64,000 nucleotides of DNA. It comes from Clostridiales bacterium. GTDB lineage: Bacteria; Bacillota; Clostridia; Christensenellales; Aristaeellaceae. How positions within the stretch are numbered: position 1 is the first letter of the stretch; every line of letters starts with the position of its first letter. The DNA is taken from contig JALFVL010000026.1 of assembly GCA_022787165.1 (NCBI GenBank), positions 1 through 64,000 of the forward strand. Reading direction: 5' to 3'. Below are positions 14,719 to 23,390 of the stretch, in pieces. The notes under the pieces were generated by a model. That model did not search any database and was not told the origin of the DNA. It saw only the letters and a list, made by a program, of their open reading frames with translations. The position numbers were made by a program, and so were the translations under genes.

Positions 14719-15954
14719 ATGAACAAAGCGCTTCGTCAGGATGCTGACGAGATCATCAAAAGCGCGCTGCGCGCCGTCCGCCCGGACGAGGCCGTGACGC
14801 GCGCCCTCCGGGATATCGCGCCGCGCGGCCGCGTGCGGCTCGTCGCCGCAGGCAAGGCTGCCTGGCAGATGGCCAAAACCGCCCGGGACTGCCTCGGCAG
14901 CCGCATCGAGCGCGGCGTCGTCGTCACCAAATACGGCCATGTGATGGGCCCCATCGAGGGCGTCGACTGCTACGAGGCCGGCCATCCCGTGCCGGACGAA
15001 AACTCCTTCCTCGGCACGCAGGCGGCGCTCGACCTCGTGCAGGGGCTCACGGCGGAGGACACCGTGCTCTTTCTGCTCTCCGGCGGCGGCAGCGCGCTGT
15101 TTGAAAAGCCGCTCGTCTCCGGCGCGGAGCTTCAGGACATCACGGGCCAGCTGCTCGCCTGCGGCGCGAACATCGTCGAGATCAACACCATCCGCAAGCG
15201 GCTCTCCGCCGTCAAGGGCGGCCGCTTCGCGCAGCTCTGCGCCCCGGCGCAGGTCTTTGCCGTCGTCCTCTCCGACATTCTGGGCGATCCGCTCGACATG
15301 ATTGCCTCCGGCCCGGCCTGCCCGGACTCGAGCACCTGTGCCCAGGCGCTCTCCATCGTGCAGAAGTACGGCCTGCGCCTCTCGCAGGAGGCGCTCGCGC
15401 TGCTGCACAAAGAGACGCCCAAGGCGCTTTCCAACGTGACGACGCAGATCACCGGCTCCGTGCGCGAGCTCTGCCGCGCCGCCGGGGAAACCTGCCGCGC
15501 GCTGGGCTATGAGCCCGTGCTGCTGACCGACCTGCTCGCCTGCCAGGCGAAGGAGGCCGGCAGCTTCCTCGCCTCCATGCTCAGGACGCACGCGGGCAGC
15601 GGCAAACGCCTCGCCTTCATCGCGGGCGGCGAGACCGTCGTCGTGCTGACCGGCAAGGGCAAGGGCGGGCGCAACCAGGAGCTCGCGCTCGCCGCGGCGG
15701 AGGGCATCGACGGCCTTGACGGCGCGGCCGTCTTCAGCGTCGGCAGCGACGGCACGGACGGGCCGACCGACGCCGCCGGCGGCTACGCGGACGGCTCCAC
15801 CGCGCAGACCCTGCGCGAGCAGGGCATTTCGATCAGCCAGACGCTGCGCGACAACGACGCCTACCACGCACTTGAGGCCTGCGGCGGGCTGATCATCACC
15901 GGCCCGACCGGCACGAACGTCAACGACGTCGCCGTCGCCCTGCTGCGTCCATGA
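14719..15954 (+). CDS. Glycerate 2-kinase (MOFRL/GckA family)
   Basis: This enzyme phosphorylates D-glycerate at C2, delivering 2-phosphoglycerate to glycolysis. The 411-aa product has the N-terminal DUF4147 domain with GHPVPDENS, LFLLSGGGSALF and NTIRKRLSAVKGGRFA, then the C-terminal MOFRL domain with GGETVV, GKGGRNQELAL and SVGSDGTDGPTDAAGG. The start is ATG 14719 with AAGGGAGG 8 bases upstream. It lies between the GntP permease and the CdaR-type regulator, the same set of functions as the E. coli garK/cdaR system. Confidence 0.94.
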   Translation: MNKALRQDADEIIKSALRAVRPDEAVTRALRDIAPRGRVRLVAAGKAAWQMAKTARDCLGSRIERGVVVTKYGHVMGPIEGVDCYEAGHPVPDENSFLGTQAALDLVQGLTAEDTVLFLLSGGGSALFEKPLVSGAELQDITGQLLACGANIVEINTIRKRLSAVKGGRFAQLCAPAQVFAVVLSDILGDPLDMIASGPACPDSSTCAQALSIVQKYGLRLSQEALALLHKETPKALSNVTTQITGSVRELCRAAGETCRALGYEPVLLTDLLACQAKEAGSFLASMLRTHAGSGKRLAFIAGGETVVVLTGKGKGGRNQELALAAAEGIDGLDGAAVFSVGSDGTDGPTDAAGGYADGSTAQTLREQGISISQTLRDNDAYHALEACGGLIITGPTGTNVNDVAVALLRP

Positions 15955-15985
15955 CCCACCCTTCCACGACGGAGAACGACAGACC

Positions 15986-17125
15986 ATGAAGATTTCAGCA
16001 ACGCTTGCCCAGAACATCATCGACGGCCTCGCCAGCGTTTTGCAGCAGCAGCTCAACTTCTTTGACGAGAATGGCACCATCATCGCCAGCACGTCGCCCG
16101 GCCGCATCGGCAATTACCACGGCGGCGCGGCAAAGCTGCTGCGCGAGGGGCTCAGCCAGCTCTTCGTCCATGAGGATGGCGAATACGAGGGCGCGCTGCG
16201 CGGCTGCAACTACTCGCTGGATATCGACGGGAAGACCGTCGGCGCCATCGGCATCACGGGCGACAGCGAGGAGGTCGACCGCTACGGCAAGATCATCAAG
16301 CGGATGACGGAGATTCAGCTCGCGGAAAACGACGCGCATGAAAAGAAAAAGATCGCGGACAGGATCCGCGACCGCTTCTTTGACGACTGGATTCTCACGG
16401 AGATCAACGTCTCCGAGCCGGACTTCGTGCGCCGCGCCGGGATTCAGCGCGTCGATCTGCACGTCCGCCGCCGCGTCGTCGTCTTCCAGCTGCGCAAGCT
16501 GCATATCTACCGCGACACGCCGGACGGCCAGCAGCTCATCGACGCGATCAACCGCTGCCTGCGCCAGCTGACGGGCGACATCCCGGACGCCGTCTTCAGC
16601 AAGACGCCCTCGCAGATGATCTGCCTGCTCCCCTTCATGGAGGACGAGCGCCTGCGCGCGTTCATCCGCGCCGCCTTTTCCGCCGTCGAGGCGGAGTTCG
16701 GCGAGGAGCTCATCGCCGGCGCCGACAGCCTCAAGGACTTCGGCCGCGTCAGCATGCATCAGGCCTATGAGAAGGCGAGCCGCGCGCTCAGCTCCTGCGA
16801 GCAGACGCTCCAGCGCGTGCTCTTCTACGACGAGGCGACCTACGAGCTGCTCATCAGCGAGATCTCCGGGCAGTCGCGGGAGGATTTCGTCCGCCGGGTG
16901 TTCAACGCCTGCTCGCCCGAGGAGATCGAGGATTTCAGCGCGCTGATCCTCGCCCTCTACAAAAACGACGGCTCCATCCAGCAGACGGCGGCCCAGCTCT
17001 TCCTGCACAAGAACACCGTGCTCTACAAGCTCAACCGCATCACGGAGATCACCGGCCTCAACCCGCGCCACTGGCTCAATATCCCGCTGTTCTATCTGGC
17101 GATCCTGTTCCACAGCGGGAAATAA
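15986..17125 (+). CDS. CdaR-type transcriptional regulator (sugar diacid/glycerate)
   Basis: The 379-aa product has an N-terminal diacid-recognition domain (about residues 1-130, starting ISATLAQNIIDGLASVLQQQ) and a C-terminal PucR-type HTH (about 325-375) ending LFLHKNTVLYKLNRITEITG. Relatives activate glycerate, glucarate or galactarate genes when bound to glycerate or a diacid. It starts at ATG 15986, 31 bases after the glycerate kinase stop, with only a weak ACGGAGAACG site upstream. It most likely controls the permease-kinase genes it follows. Confidence 0.93.
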   Translation: MKISATLAQNIIDGLASVLQQQLNFFDENGTIIASTSPGRIGNYHGGAAKLLREGLSQLFVHEDGEYEGALRGCNYSLDIDGKTVGAIGITGDSEEVDRYGKIIKRMTEIQLAENDAHEKKKIADRIRDRFFDDWILTEINVSEPDFVRRAGIQRVDLHVRRRVVVFQLRKLHIYRDTPDGQQLIDAINRCLRQLTGDIPDAVFSKTPSQMICLLPFMEDERLRAFIRAAFSAVEAEFGEELIAGADSLKDFGRVSMHQAYEKASRALSSCEQTLQRVLFYDEATYELLISEISGQSREDFVRRVFNACSPEEIEDFSALILALYKNDGSIQQTAAQLFLHKNTVLYKLNRITEITGLNPRHWLNIPLFYLAILFHSGK

Positions 17126-17172
17126 GACGGAAGGGCTTTCATCCCGTTTTCTGTCCATCCTCGCCGTGTTTG

Positions 17173-17212
17173 AAAAAAGCCCGCTCCCGGATAGTCCGGA
17201 AGCGGGCTTTTT
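17173..17212. terminator. Bidirectional terminator between CdaR-type regulator and nfnB
   Basis: A 12-bp stem (17174-17185 with 17201-17212) with A-run and T-run flanks serves the two convergent genes. Confidence 0.9.
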
Positions 17213-17223
17213 CTTACGCCGGA

Positions 17224-18627
17224 TCAGGCGTTCTTGCTCTTGATGTACTCGTCGATGGCCTTGGCGGCATGCTTGCCCGCGCCCATCGCGAGGATGACGG
17301 TCGCCGCGCCGGTGACCGCGTCGCCGCCGGCGTAGACGCCCTCGCGGCTGGTCAGGCCGTCATCGCCGTTGGTGATGATGCAGCCGTGCTTGTTGGTCTC
17401 CAGGCCCGGGGTGGTGGAGCGGATGAGCGGGTTCGGGCTCGTACCGATGGACATGATCATCGTGTCGACGTCGAGGACGAACTCGCTGCCCTCCTTGACG
17501 ACCGGGCGGCGGCGTCCGGAGGCATCCGGCTCGCCAAGCTCCATCTCGACGCACTTCATGCCGCAGACCATGCCGTTCTCGTCGCCGAGCACCTCGACCG
17601 GGTTGGTCAGGGTCTTGAAGATGATGCCCTCCTCCTCGGCATGCTCGACCTCCTCCTTACGGGCGGGGAGCTCCTCCATGCCGCGGCGGTAGACGATGTA
17701 GACCTCCTCGGCGCCCAGACGCTTCGCGGAGCGCGCCGCGTCCATCGCGACGTTGCCGCCGCCGACGACGGCGACCTTGCGGCTATGCTTGATCGGGGTC
17801 TTGCTGTCCTTCTTGTAGGCCTTCATGAGGTTGATGCGGGTCAGATACTCGTTGGCGGAGTAGACGCCCTTGAGGCTCTCGCCCGGGATGCCCATGAAGC
17901 GCGGCAGGCCCGCGCCAGAGGCGACATAAACCGCCTCGAAGCCCATCTCAAAGAGCTCGTCGATGGTCAGCACCTTGCCGATGACCATGTTGCACTCGAT
18001 GTCCACGCCCATCTGCTTGAGGCCGTCGATCTCCTTTTGCACAATGGCCTTCGGAAGACGGAACTCCGGAATGCCGTAGACCAACACGCCGCCGGCCAGG
18101 TGCAGCGCCTCATAAATGGTGACCTTGTAGCCCAGCTTCGCCAGATCGCCCGCGGCGGTCAGGCCGGACGGGCCCGCGCCGATGACGGCGACTTTGTGGC
18201 CGTTGCTCTCGGGCACGACCGGCGTCTCGTCGGAGTGCTCACGGTGCCAGTCGGCGACGAAGCGCTCCAGGCGGCCGATGCCGACCGGCTCGCCCTTGAC
18301 GCCGCGCACGCACTTGCCCTCGCACTGGGTCTCCTGCGGGCAGACGCGGCCGCAGACCGCCGGCAGCGCGGAGGAGGCGGAGAGCACCTTGTAGGCGCCC
18401 TCGAGATCCTCGTTGGCGACGCAGGCGATGAACGCCGGGATGTCAATCTGCACGGGGCAGGCGCTCTGGCAGGGCTTCTTGGGGCAGTTCAGGCAGCGCC
18501 TGGCCTCGTTGATGGCCATTTCGTAGGTATAGCCGAGGGCGACCTCGTCAAAGTTCTTGTTGCGGACATTGGGATCCTGGGACGGCATCGGGCACTTCTT
18601 CGGATCCATATTACGCTTCACGGCCAT
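17224..18627 (-). CDS. nfnB: NfnB: NADPH-binding subunit of ferredoxin:NADP+ transhydrogenase (GltA-like)
   Basis: This is the large subunit of electron-bifurcating NfnAB, which couples NADPH, NAD+ and ferredoxin. The 467-aa product has N-terminal cysteine clusters CLNCPKKPCQSACP and CGRVCPQETQCEGKC for two [4Fe-4S] centres, an FAD fold (VIGAGPSGLTAAGDLAKLG) and an NADPH fold (VAVVGGGNVAMDAARSAKRLG). Homologues are often annotated as glutamate synthase small subunit. The adjacent NfnA partner, one base upstream, makes NfnB the better name. Its ribosome site AAGGAGG lies inside nfnA. Confidence 0.92.
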   Translation of the reverse strand: MAVKRNMDPKKCPMPSQDPNVRNKNFDEVALGYTYEMAINEARRCLNCPKKPCQSACPVQIDIPAFIACVANEDLEGAYKVLSASSALPAVCGRVCPQETQCEGKCVRGVKGEPVGIGRLERFVADWHREHSDETPVVPESNGHKVAVIGAGPSGLTAAGDLAKLGYKVTIYEALHLAGGVLVYGIPEFRLPKAIVQKEIDGLKQMGVDIECNMVIGKVLTIDELFEMGFEAVYVASGAGLPRFMGIPGESLKGVYSANEYLTRINLMKAYKKDSKTPIKHSRKVAVVGGGNVAMDAARSAKRLGAEEVYIVYRRGMEELPARKEEVEHAEEEGIIFKTLTNPVEVLGDENGMVCGMKCVEMELGEPDASGRRRPVVKEGSEFVLDVDTMIMSIGTSPNPLIRSTTPGLETNKHGCIITNGDDGLTSREGVYAGGDAVTGAATVILAMGAGKHAAKAIDEYIKSKNA

Positions 18628-18628
18628 G

Positions 18629-19471
18629 TTATTTGACCTCCTTGTTCATCAGGTTGCAGTTGGCTTCGCGGGCATGCTGTTCAAAGTCGCGATACATGCT
18701 GCCGCGCTTCATGGCCTCGTCGAAATCCACAAGGTGGCCGTCGAAGTCCGGGCCGTCGACGCAGGCGAACTTGGTCTCGCCGCCGACGGTCAGGCGGCAG
18801 CCGCCGCACATGCCGGTGCCGTCGATCATGATCGGGTTCATGGAGACGACGGTCTTGACGCCATACTTCTTGGTGACGGCGCAGACGAACTTCATCATGA
18901 CGAGCGGGCCGATGGCGATGACCTCGTCATACTGGTTGCCCTCCTGAATGAGGCGCTCGAGCGCGGCGGTAACCAGGCCCTTCTCGCCGTGGCTGCCGTC
19001 GTCGGTCATCATGATCATCTTGTCCGAGGCAGCCTTGAACTCGTCCTCCAGGATGACAAGATCCTTGTTGCGGAAGCCGACAACCGCGTGCACCTCGCAG
19101 CCCTGCTCATGCAGCTTCTGGGTCACGGGCAGCGCGATGGCGCAGCCGACGCCGCCGCCGACCACGGCCACCTTCTTGAGGCCGTCGGTATGGGTCGCAA
19201 CGCCCAGCGGGCCGACGAAGTCATTCAGGTACTGGCCCTCCTCCATCTGGTCAAGCTCCATCGTCGCGCCGCCGACGATCTGGTAGATGATCGTGACGGT
19301 GCCCGCCTCGCGGTCGTAGCCGGCGATGGTCAGCGGGACGCGCTCGCTGTCCTCATGGGTGCGGAAGATGATGAACTGGCCGGGCTGCGCCTTCCTGGCG
19401 ATGAACGGCGCATCGATCACCATTTTCGAGACCGTCGGATTCAGACGCTCTTTCTTGACGATTTTAAACAT
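18629..19471 (-). CDS. nfnA: NfnA: NADH-binding FAD/[2Fe-2S] subunit of ferredoxin:NADP+ transhydrogenase
   Basis: This is the small Nfn subunit. The 280-aa product has an FAD domain (RVPLTIAGYDREAGTVTII), the NAD(H)-binding VAVVGGGVGCAIALPVTQ and the C-terminal [2Fe-2S] ligands CGGCRLTVGGETKFAC. It belongs to the sulfide/dihydroorotate dehydrogenase-like family. It starts at ATG 19471 with AGGAGG upstream and is followed after one base by nfnB. With the NADP-linked metabolism implied by the neighbouring alcohol dehydrogenase, it probably balances NADH, NADPH and ferredoxin during fermentation. Confidence 0.93.
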   Translation of the reverse strand: MFKIVKKERLNPTVSKMVIDAPFIARKAQPGQFIIFRTHEDSERVPLTIAGYDREAGTVTIIYQIVGGATMELDQMEEGQYLNDFVGPLGVATHTDGLKKVAVVGGGVGCAIALPVTQKLHEQGCEVHAVVGFRNKDLVILEDEFKAASDKMIMMTDDGSHGEKGLVTAALERLIQEGNQYDEVIAIGPLVMMKFVCAVTKKYGVKTVVSMNPIMIDGTGMCGGCRLTVGGETKFACVDGPDFDGHLVDFDEAMKRGSMYRDFEQHAREANCNLMNKEVK

Positions 19472-19640
19472 ACTTGTCCTCCTGCTTCAGCATTCCCGGC
19501 ACCGCCGGCGTTCCGGCTTGTCCCCCGGGCATATTTCAATATGTAATTCGACGTAAACCGACGCAAACCTGCTGCAATCCACATGTTTTTTTGCCGATGT
19601 GCGAAAAAAATTTCACAAACAGGCGTTTTTTCACCCCAGC

Positions 19641-19671
19641 AAGATAAAGGGACGCCGCAGCGCGGCGTCCC
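19641..19671 (-). terminator. Terminator of the alcohol dehydrogenase gene
   Basis: A perfect 10-bp GC-rich stem (19649-19658 with 19662-19671, 3-nt loop) is followed on the minus strand by TTTATCTT. Confidence 0.85.
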
Positions 19672-19686
19672 CCATGACAGTGACGC

Positions 19687-20904
19687 TTAGAAGTCGACCT
19701 CAGTGTCGTAGTAGCAGCACTTGAGCAGCTTCTCCATCTCCTCCTGGCTCGGCTGGCGCGGGTTGGAGCCGGTGCAGGCGTCGCCGATGGCGTTCTTGGC
19801 GATCTCCGGCAGGCGCTCAAGGAAGACCTCCTCCGGCACGAAGCCCTGCTCGCAGGGATAGCTGTCCGCGCCGTAGAACTTGATGCCGTGCGGGATGTTC
19901 AGGTCATCGTTCATCTTGCGCAGGTAGGCGATCAGCAGCGCGACCTTCTCGTCGTCGTCCTTGCCGCCCAGGTGCATGTAGTCGGCGATGACGCCATAGC
20001 GCTTCTTCGCCGTCTCGTCCTTCGCGTTGAAGGCGATGACCTTGGGCAGATACATGGCGTTCGCCGCGCCGTGGATGATGTGCGCGCCGTAGTCGGCAAA
20101 CGCCGCGCCGGTCTTGTGCGCCATGGAGTGGACGATGCCCAGCAGCGCGTTGGAGAAGGCCATGCCGGCCAAGCACTGCGCGTTGTGCATGCGGTCACGG
20201 GCGGCCATGTCGCCGTTGTAGGACGGCACAAGGTCATTCATGATCATCTCGATGGCGTGGATCGCCAGCGGATCGGTGAAGTCGCAGTTCGCGGTGGAGA
20301 CATAGGCCTCGACGGCGTGGGTCATCGCGTCCATGCCGGTGTGGGCGACGAGCTTCTTGGGCATGGTCTCCGCCAGATCCGGGTCGACGATGGCAACGTC
20401 CGGGGTGATCTCGAAGTCGGCAATCGGGTACTTGATGCCCTTGGAGTAATCGGTGATGATGGAGAAGGCCGTGACCTCGGTCGCGGTGCCGGAGGTCGAG
20501 GAGATGGCGCAGAACTTCGCCTTGTGGCGCAGCTCCGGGATGCCGAAGACCTTGCACATATCCTCAAACGTGCAGTCCGGATACTCATACTTGATCCACA
20601 TCGCCTTCGCGGCATCGATCGGAGAGCCGCCGCCCATCGCGATGATCCAGTCCGGCTTGAAGGCGAGCATGGCGTCCGCGCCCTTCATGACGGTCTCCAC
20701 GGACGGGTCGGGCTCGATGCCCTCGAAGAGCTGCACCTCCATGCCAGCTTCCTTCAGATAAGCCACGGCTTTGTCAAGGAAGCCGAAGCGCTTCATGGCG
20801 CCGCCGCCAACGCAGATCATCGCGCGCTCGCCCTTGAAGGATTTGAGCGCCTCAATCGCGCCCTTGCCATGATACAGATCGCGGGGAAGCGTAAAACGTG
20901 CCAT
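19687..20904 (-). CDS. Iron-containing alcohol dehydrogenase
   Basis: This is a group III NAD(P)H-dependent alcohol dehydrogenase. The 405-aa product has the cofactor motif AMGGGSPIDAAKAM, ISSTSGTATEVTAFSIIT, and metal-ligand blocks VDPDLAETMP (Asp), HTGMDAMTHAVEAY and GIVHSMAHKTGA...HGAANAMYLP (His). Such enzymes act on ethanol, butanol or longer alcohols; substrate and cofactor preference cannot be told. It starts at ATG 20904 with AGGAGG upstream and is monocistronic, with a strong promoter and an inverted repeat in the 5' leader. Confidence 0.94.
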   Translation of the reverse strand: MARFTLPRDLYHGKGAIEALKSFKGERAMICVGGGAMKRFGFLDKAVAYLKEAGMEVQLFEGIEPDPSVETVMKGADAMLAFKPDWIIAMGGGSPIDAAKAMWIKYEYPDCTFEDMCKVFGIPELRHKAKFCAISSTSGTATEVTAFSIITDYSKGIKYPIADFEITPDVAIVDPDLAETMPKKLVAHTGMDAMTHAVEAYVSTANCDFTDPLAIHAIEMIMNDLVPSYNGDMAARDRMHNAQCLAGMAFSNALLGIVHSMAHKTGAAFADYGAHIIHGAANAMYLPKVIAFNAKDETAKKRYGVIADYMHLGGKDDDEKVALLIAYLRKMNDDLNIPHGIKFYGADSYPCEQGFVPEEVFLERLPEIAKNAIGDACTGSNPRQPSQEEMEKLLKCCYYDTEVDF

Positions 20905-20947
20905 AATGAGATTCCTCCTGTACGTTCATTGCTGTCACTTTGTCCCG

Positions 20948-20971
20948 AGATTGACTTCTATTTGTCAATCT
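20948..20971 (-). promoter_or_regulatory. Inverted repeat in the alcohol dehydrogenase leader
   Basis: A perfect 8-bp inverted repeat, AGATTGAC and GTCAATCT (20948-20955 with 20964-20971), begins nine bases past the -10 box. Its position suits a repressor operator or an mRNA hairpin. It does not match a Rex site. Confidence 0.5.
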
Positions 20972-20979
20972 CTGCGCAC

Positions 20980-21008
20980 ATTATACGCCGCCGTTCCGGT
21001 TTTGTAAA
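20980..21008 (-). promoter_or_regulatory. Alcohol dehydrogenase promoter
   Basis: Minus-strand -35 TTTACA (21008-21003), 17-bp spacer, -10 TATAAT (20985-20980). Confidence 0.8.
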
Positions 21009-21069
21009 GCAAATTATTCACAATCTTTGACAATTATTTTTGTATTTTTCTGTAATCACGCAGGCCGCC

Positions 21070-21777
21070 TCAGTCTCCCTCGATCATCCGGTAGCCGACG
21101 CCGACCTCGGTGAAGATATACTGCGGCTCAGCGGGGTTTTTCTCGATTTTGCGGCGAATGTTCGCCATGTTCACCCGCAGAATCTGGTTGTCGCAGGCCT
21201 TGTTGGGCCCCCAGATCTCGCGGATCAGATAGTCGTAGGTCAGCACGCGCCCGGCGTAGCGGCCCAGCAGCGCGACGAGCTTGAATTCGTTTTGCGTCAG
21301 GCAGGCGTCCTTCCCGTCGATATAGACGCGGTATTTGCCGTAGTCGATCGTCAGCCCCCGGGCGGTGAAGCGGTTGTCCCGGGCGATGGCCTCGTTGGCG
21401 CTGGTCGTGCGCGTGTGGCGGATGGCCGTGCGGATGCGCGCGAGCAGCTCGGAGGTGCCAAACGGCTTGGTGATGTAATCGTCCGCGCCCGCATCGAGCG
21501 CGCGCACCTTCTCGCGCTCGTCCGTGCGCGCCGAAACGACGACCACGGGCATCAGCGACCATCTGCGCAGGCTTTTGAGCACGTCCATGCCGTCCATATC
21601 CGGCAGGCCGAGATCCAGCAGCACGACGTCCGGACAGTGCGACGCCATCAGGCTGATGGCCTCCCGCCCCGTGCTGACGATCACGGCCTCATAGCCGTTG
21701 GCCTCCAGCACGCGCCGGATAAAGCTGCAAATCGCGCGGTCATCCTCCACAATGAGCACCTTTCCTTTGACCGCCAT
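21070..21777 (-). CDS. Response regulator, OmpR/KdpE family
   Basis: The 235-aa product has an N-terminal receiver domain (phospho-acceptor Asp in VVLLDLGLPDMDG, lysine in DYITKPFG) and a C-terminal winged-helix DNA-binding domain (LTQNEFKLVALLGRYAGRVL; VNMANIRRKIE). It resembles KdpE. It follows the sensor kinase gene by 4 bases on the same strand. No kdpFABC potassium pump genes are in the window, so its targets are unknown. Confidence 0.93.
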   Translation of the reverse strand: MAVKGKVLIVEDDRAICSFIRRVLEANGYEAVIVSTGREAISLMASHCPDVVLLDLGLPDMDGMDVLKSLRRWSLMPVVVVSARTDEREKVRALDAGADDYITKPFGTSELLARIRTAIRHTRTTSANEAIARDNRFTARGLTIDYGKYRVYIDGKDACLTQNEFKLVALLGRYAGRVLTYDYLIREIWGPNKACDNQILRVNMANIRRKIEKNPAEPQYIFTEVGVGYRMIEGD

Positions 21778-21781
21778 ACAC

Positions 21782-22915
21782 TCACTCCTCTCCCATGGGC
21801 AGCGTGAAGGCTACGCGCGCGCCGCCCGAAGGCAGGTTGCCCGCGGACATGGTTCCGCCGTGCGCGCGCACGATGCTCATGCACACGGACAGCCCGATTC
21901 CCAGGTTCCGCCGCCCGTCGCCGCGAAGCTCCTGCGCGTGCGGAAACATCTCCTCAAACAGCAGCGGCAGCACCCTGGGGTCGATGCCCGCGCCGTTGTC
22001 CTCCACGGCGAACTCCGCCAGCGCACCCTGCCGGCGGATGCGCAGGACGATCTCCGTCGCCGTCTGCGCGTGCAGCACGACGTTCTCCATCAGGTTGATG
22101 AGCACCTGCTCGATCAGCGTCGCGTCCACCGGCACCATCAGCAGCTCGTCGGGCACGCTCACGCGCACCGTCACGCCCTCAAAGCGCTTTTTGAATTTGG
22201 CAACCGCCTCGGCGGCGATCTCCTCGGCGGCCTCGCTCTGCTTGGTGATCTGCACGACGCCCTCCTTGATCCGCGTGATCGAGAGGATGTTCTCCACCAG
22301 CCGCACCAGCCATTGCGCGTCGTCGCGCACATGCCCGATCAGGTCGCGCTTGACGTCGTCGCTGAAGGCGTCGTAGTTTTCCAGCACGGCGTTGGTGGAG
22401 CCGATGATCGTCGTCAGCGGCGTGCGCAGGTCGTGCGATACGGCGCGCAGCAGGTTCGCCTGCATCCGCTGCTTCTCGGCCTCCGCCTCAATGCGCCCCT
22501 GCCGCTTGACCTGCTCGGTCAGCATGCCGACGACCAGCGACACGGCCAGCATCGTCAGAAACGTGAGCGGATAGCCGGTGATCGTGAAATCGACCTCGAA
22601 GTACGGATAGGTGAACGCGAAGTTGACGCCGATGACGGAGATAATCGAGGCGACGAAGCTGTAAACGTAACCGTCCGTCAGCCGCGCGATGACGAGCACG
22701 GCAAGCACAAAGACCAACGGCACGGCGCTGTCGCTGTTGCCGATCGAATTCATCATCAGCAGGCACACGCCCGATGCCGCGCCCAGCAGCAGCAGCGTGA
22801 GGCCCAGATTGCGCAGGATCTGCCGCCCACTCTGCCGGCGCGGCACCATGAGCTCCCGCATCCGGGAGAGCCGGTGTCCGGGAGCGCTTTTCGGATTTTC
22901 CAGTCGATGAGGCAT
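21782..22915 (-). CDS. KdpD-like sensor histidine kinase lacking the N-terminal KdpD domain
   Basis: The 377-aa product has DUF4118-type membrane segments (about residues 36-133), a HisKA domain with phospho-His161 in AVSHDLRTPL, and a HATPase with NLMENVVLHAQ (N box), VEDNGAGID and NLGIGLSVC (G boxes). Full KdpD proteins carry about 350 extra N-terminal residues (KdpD and USP domains), which are absent. The start is ATG 22915 with GGAGGA 9 bases upstream; an in-frame ATG at 22954 has no such site. It pairs with the KdpE-like regulator and may sense ions or turgor, which is inference. Confidence 0.92.
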   Translation of the reverse strand: MPHRLENPKSAPGHRLSRMRELMVPRRQSGRQILRNLGLTLLLLGAASGVCLLMMNSIGNSDSAVPLVFVLAVLVIARLTDGYVYSFVASIISVIGVNFAFTYPYFEVDFTITGYPLTFLTMLAVSLVVGMLTEQVKRQGRIEAEAEKQRMQANLLRAVSHDLRTPLTTIIGSTNAVLENYDAFSDDVKRDLIGHVRDDAQWLVRLVENILSITRIKEGVVQITKQSEAAEEIAAEAVAKFKKRFEGVTVRVSVPDELLMVPVDATLIEQVLINLMENVVLHAQTATEIVLRIRRQGALAEFAVEDNGAGIDPRVLPLLFEEMFPHAQELRGDGRRNLGIGLSVCMSIVRAHGGTMSAGNLPSGGARVAFTLPMGEE

Positions 22916-22971
22916 CTGTCCGTCTCCTCCCCCGCGCGGCGCATGCCGCCGCAAGCTCTGGCCTTTCGGGT

Positions 22972-22977
22972 ATTATA
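22972..22977 (-). promoter_or_regulatory. Extended -10 promoter of the two-component system
   Basis: TGCTATAAT on the minus strand lies 57 bases upstream of the kinase start. A TTGACA is present but only 11 bases away, so the extended -10 probably carries recognition. Confidence 0.5.
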
Positions 22978-23080
22978 GCATGCAGCCGTGTCAAAAACCC
23001 GTTAAGATTCAAAGGCCTGTCGCCGAAAGAGTTTACTGATTTGTAATACTTTTTCTCTACCCTTTCGTTCCGATTCGTGA

Positions 23081-23086
23081 TATAAT
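23081..23086 (+). promoter_or_regulatory. Extended -10 promoter of the 54-aa gene
   Basis: TGATATAAT forms an extended -10. The -35 is poor. A GCAG/CTGC-GGCC hairpin lies in the leader before the start codon at 23202. Confidence 0.45.
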
Positions 23087-23201
23087 CTCCCTCGTTTCTC
23101 CGCAGACGGCCTTTGGGCCGCTCTGCAAACGCAGAAAAAAACGCCGCCCGGCGCCCAAATGCCCCCGGTCGCGGTTCATTGCAAAGGAGCATCCTTCCTC
23201 T

Positions 23202-23366
23202 ATGCCGCTTGTCCTTGTCACCGTCTTTTTCGTCCTCCTGTTTGCCGGCGAAGGCTTCTGGCATCTCGCCAGCGTCGCCGAGGAGGAGCGCAGGCTTGAC
23301 CGTTACCAGTCCGTCGAGCATCCCGATCATCATACCACCGATCATTACCTCGACATTCTCTGCTGA
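23202..23366 (+). CDS. 54-aa membrane protein with His/Asp-rich tail
   Basis: ATG 23202 has AAAGGAGC 11 bases upstream and opens a 54-codon frame. Residues 2-16 are strongly hydrophobic (PLVLVTVFFVLLFAG), giving one TM helix. The cytoplasmic or external tail is charged and ends with HPDHHTTDHYLD, a potential metal-binding cluster. It has its own -10 box and is divergent from the KdpDE-like genes. I do not recognise a family. It is too short to be certain. Confidence 0.55.
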   Translation: MPLVLVTVFFVLLFAGEGFWHLASVAEEERRLDRYQSVEHPDHHTTDHYLDILC

Positions 23367-23390
23367 CCGACGGCAATTTGCGGCCCGCGC

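Noticed and set aside
19595-19622. Rex-like half-sites (TTGTGAAA ... CGCACA) upstream of nfnA.
   Set aside because: Only one half fits the Rex consensus and the spacing is wrong. It is also about 130 bases from the nfnA start with no clear promoter beside it.
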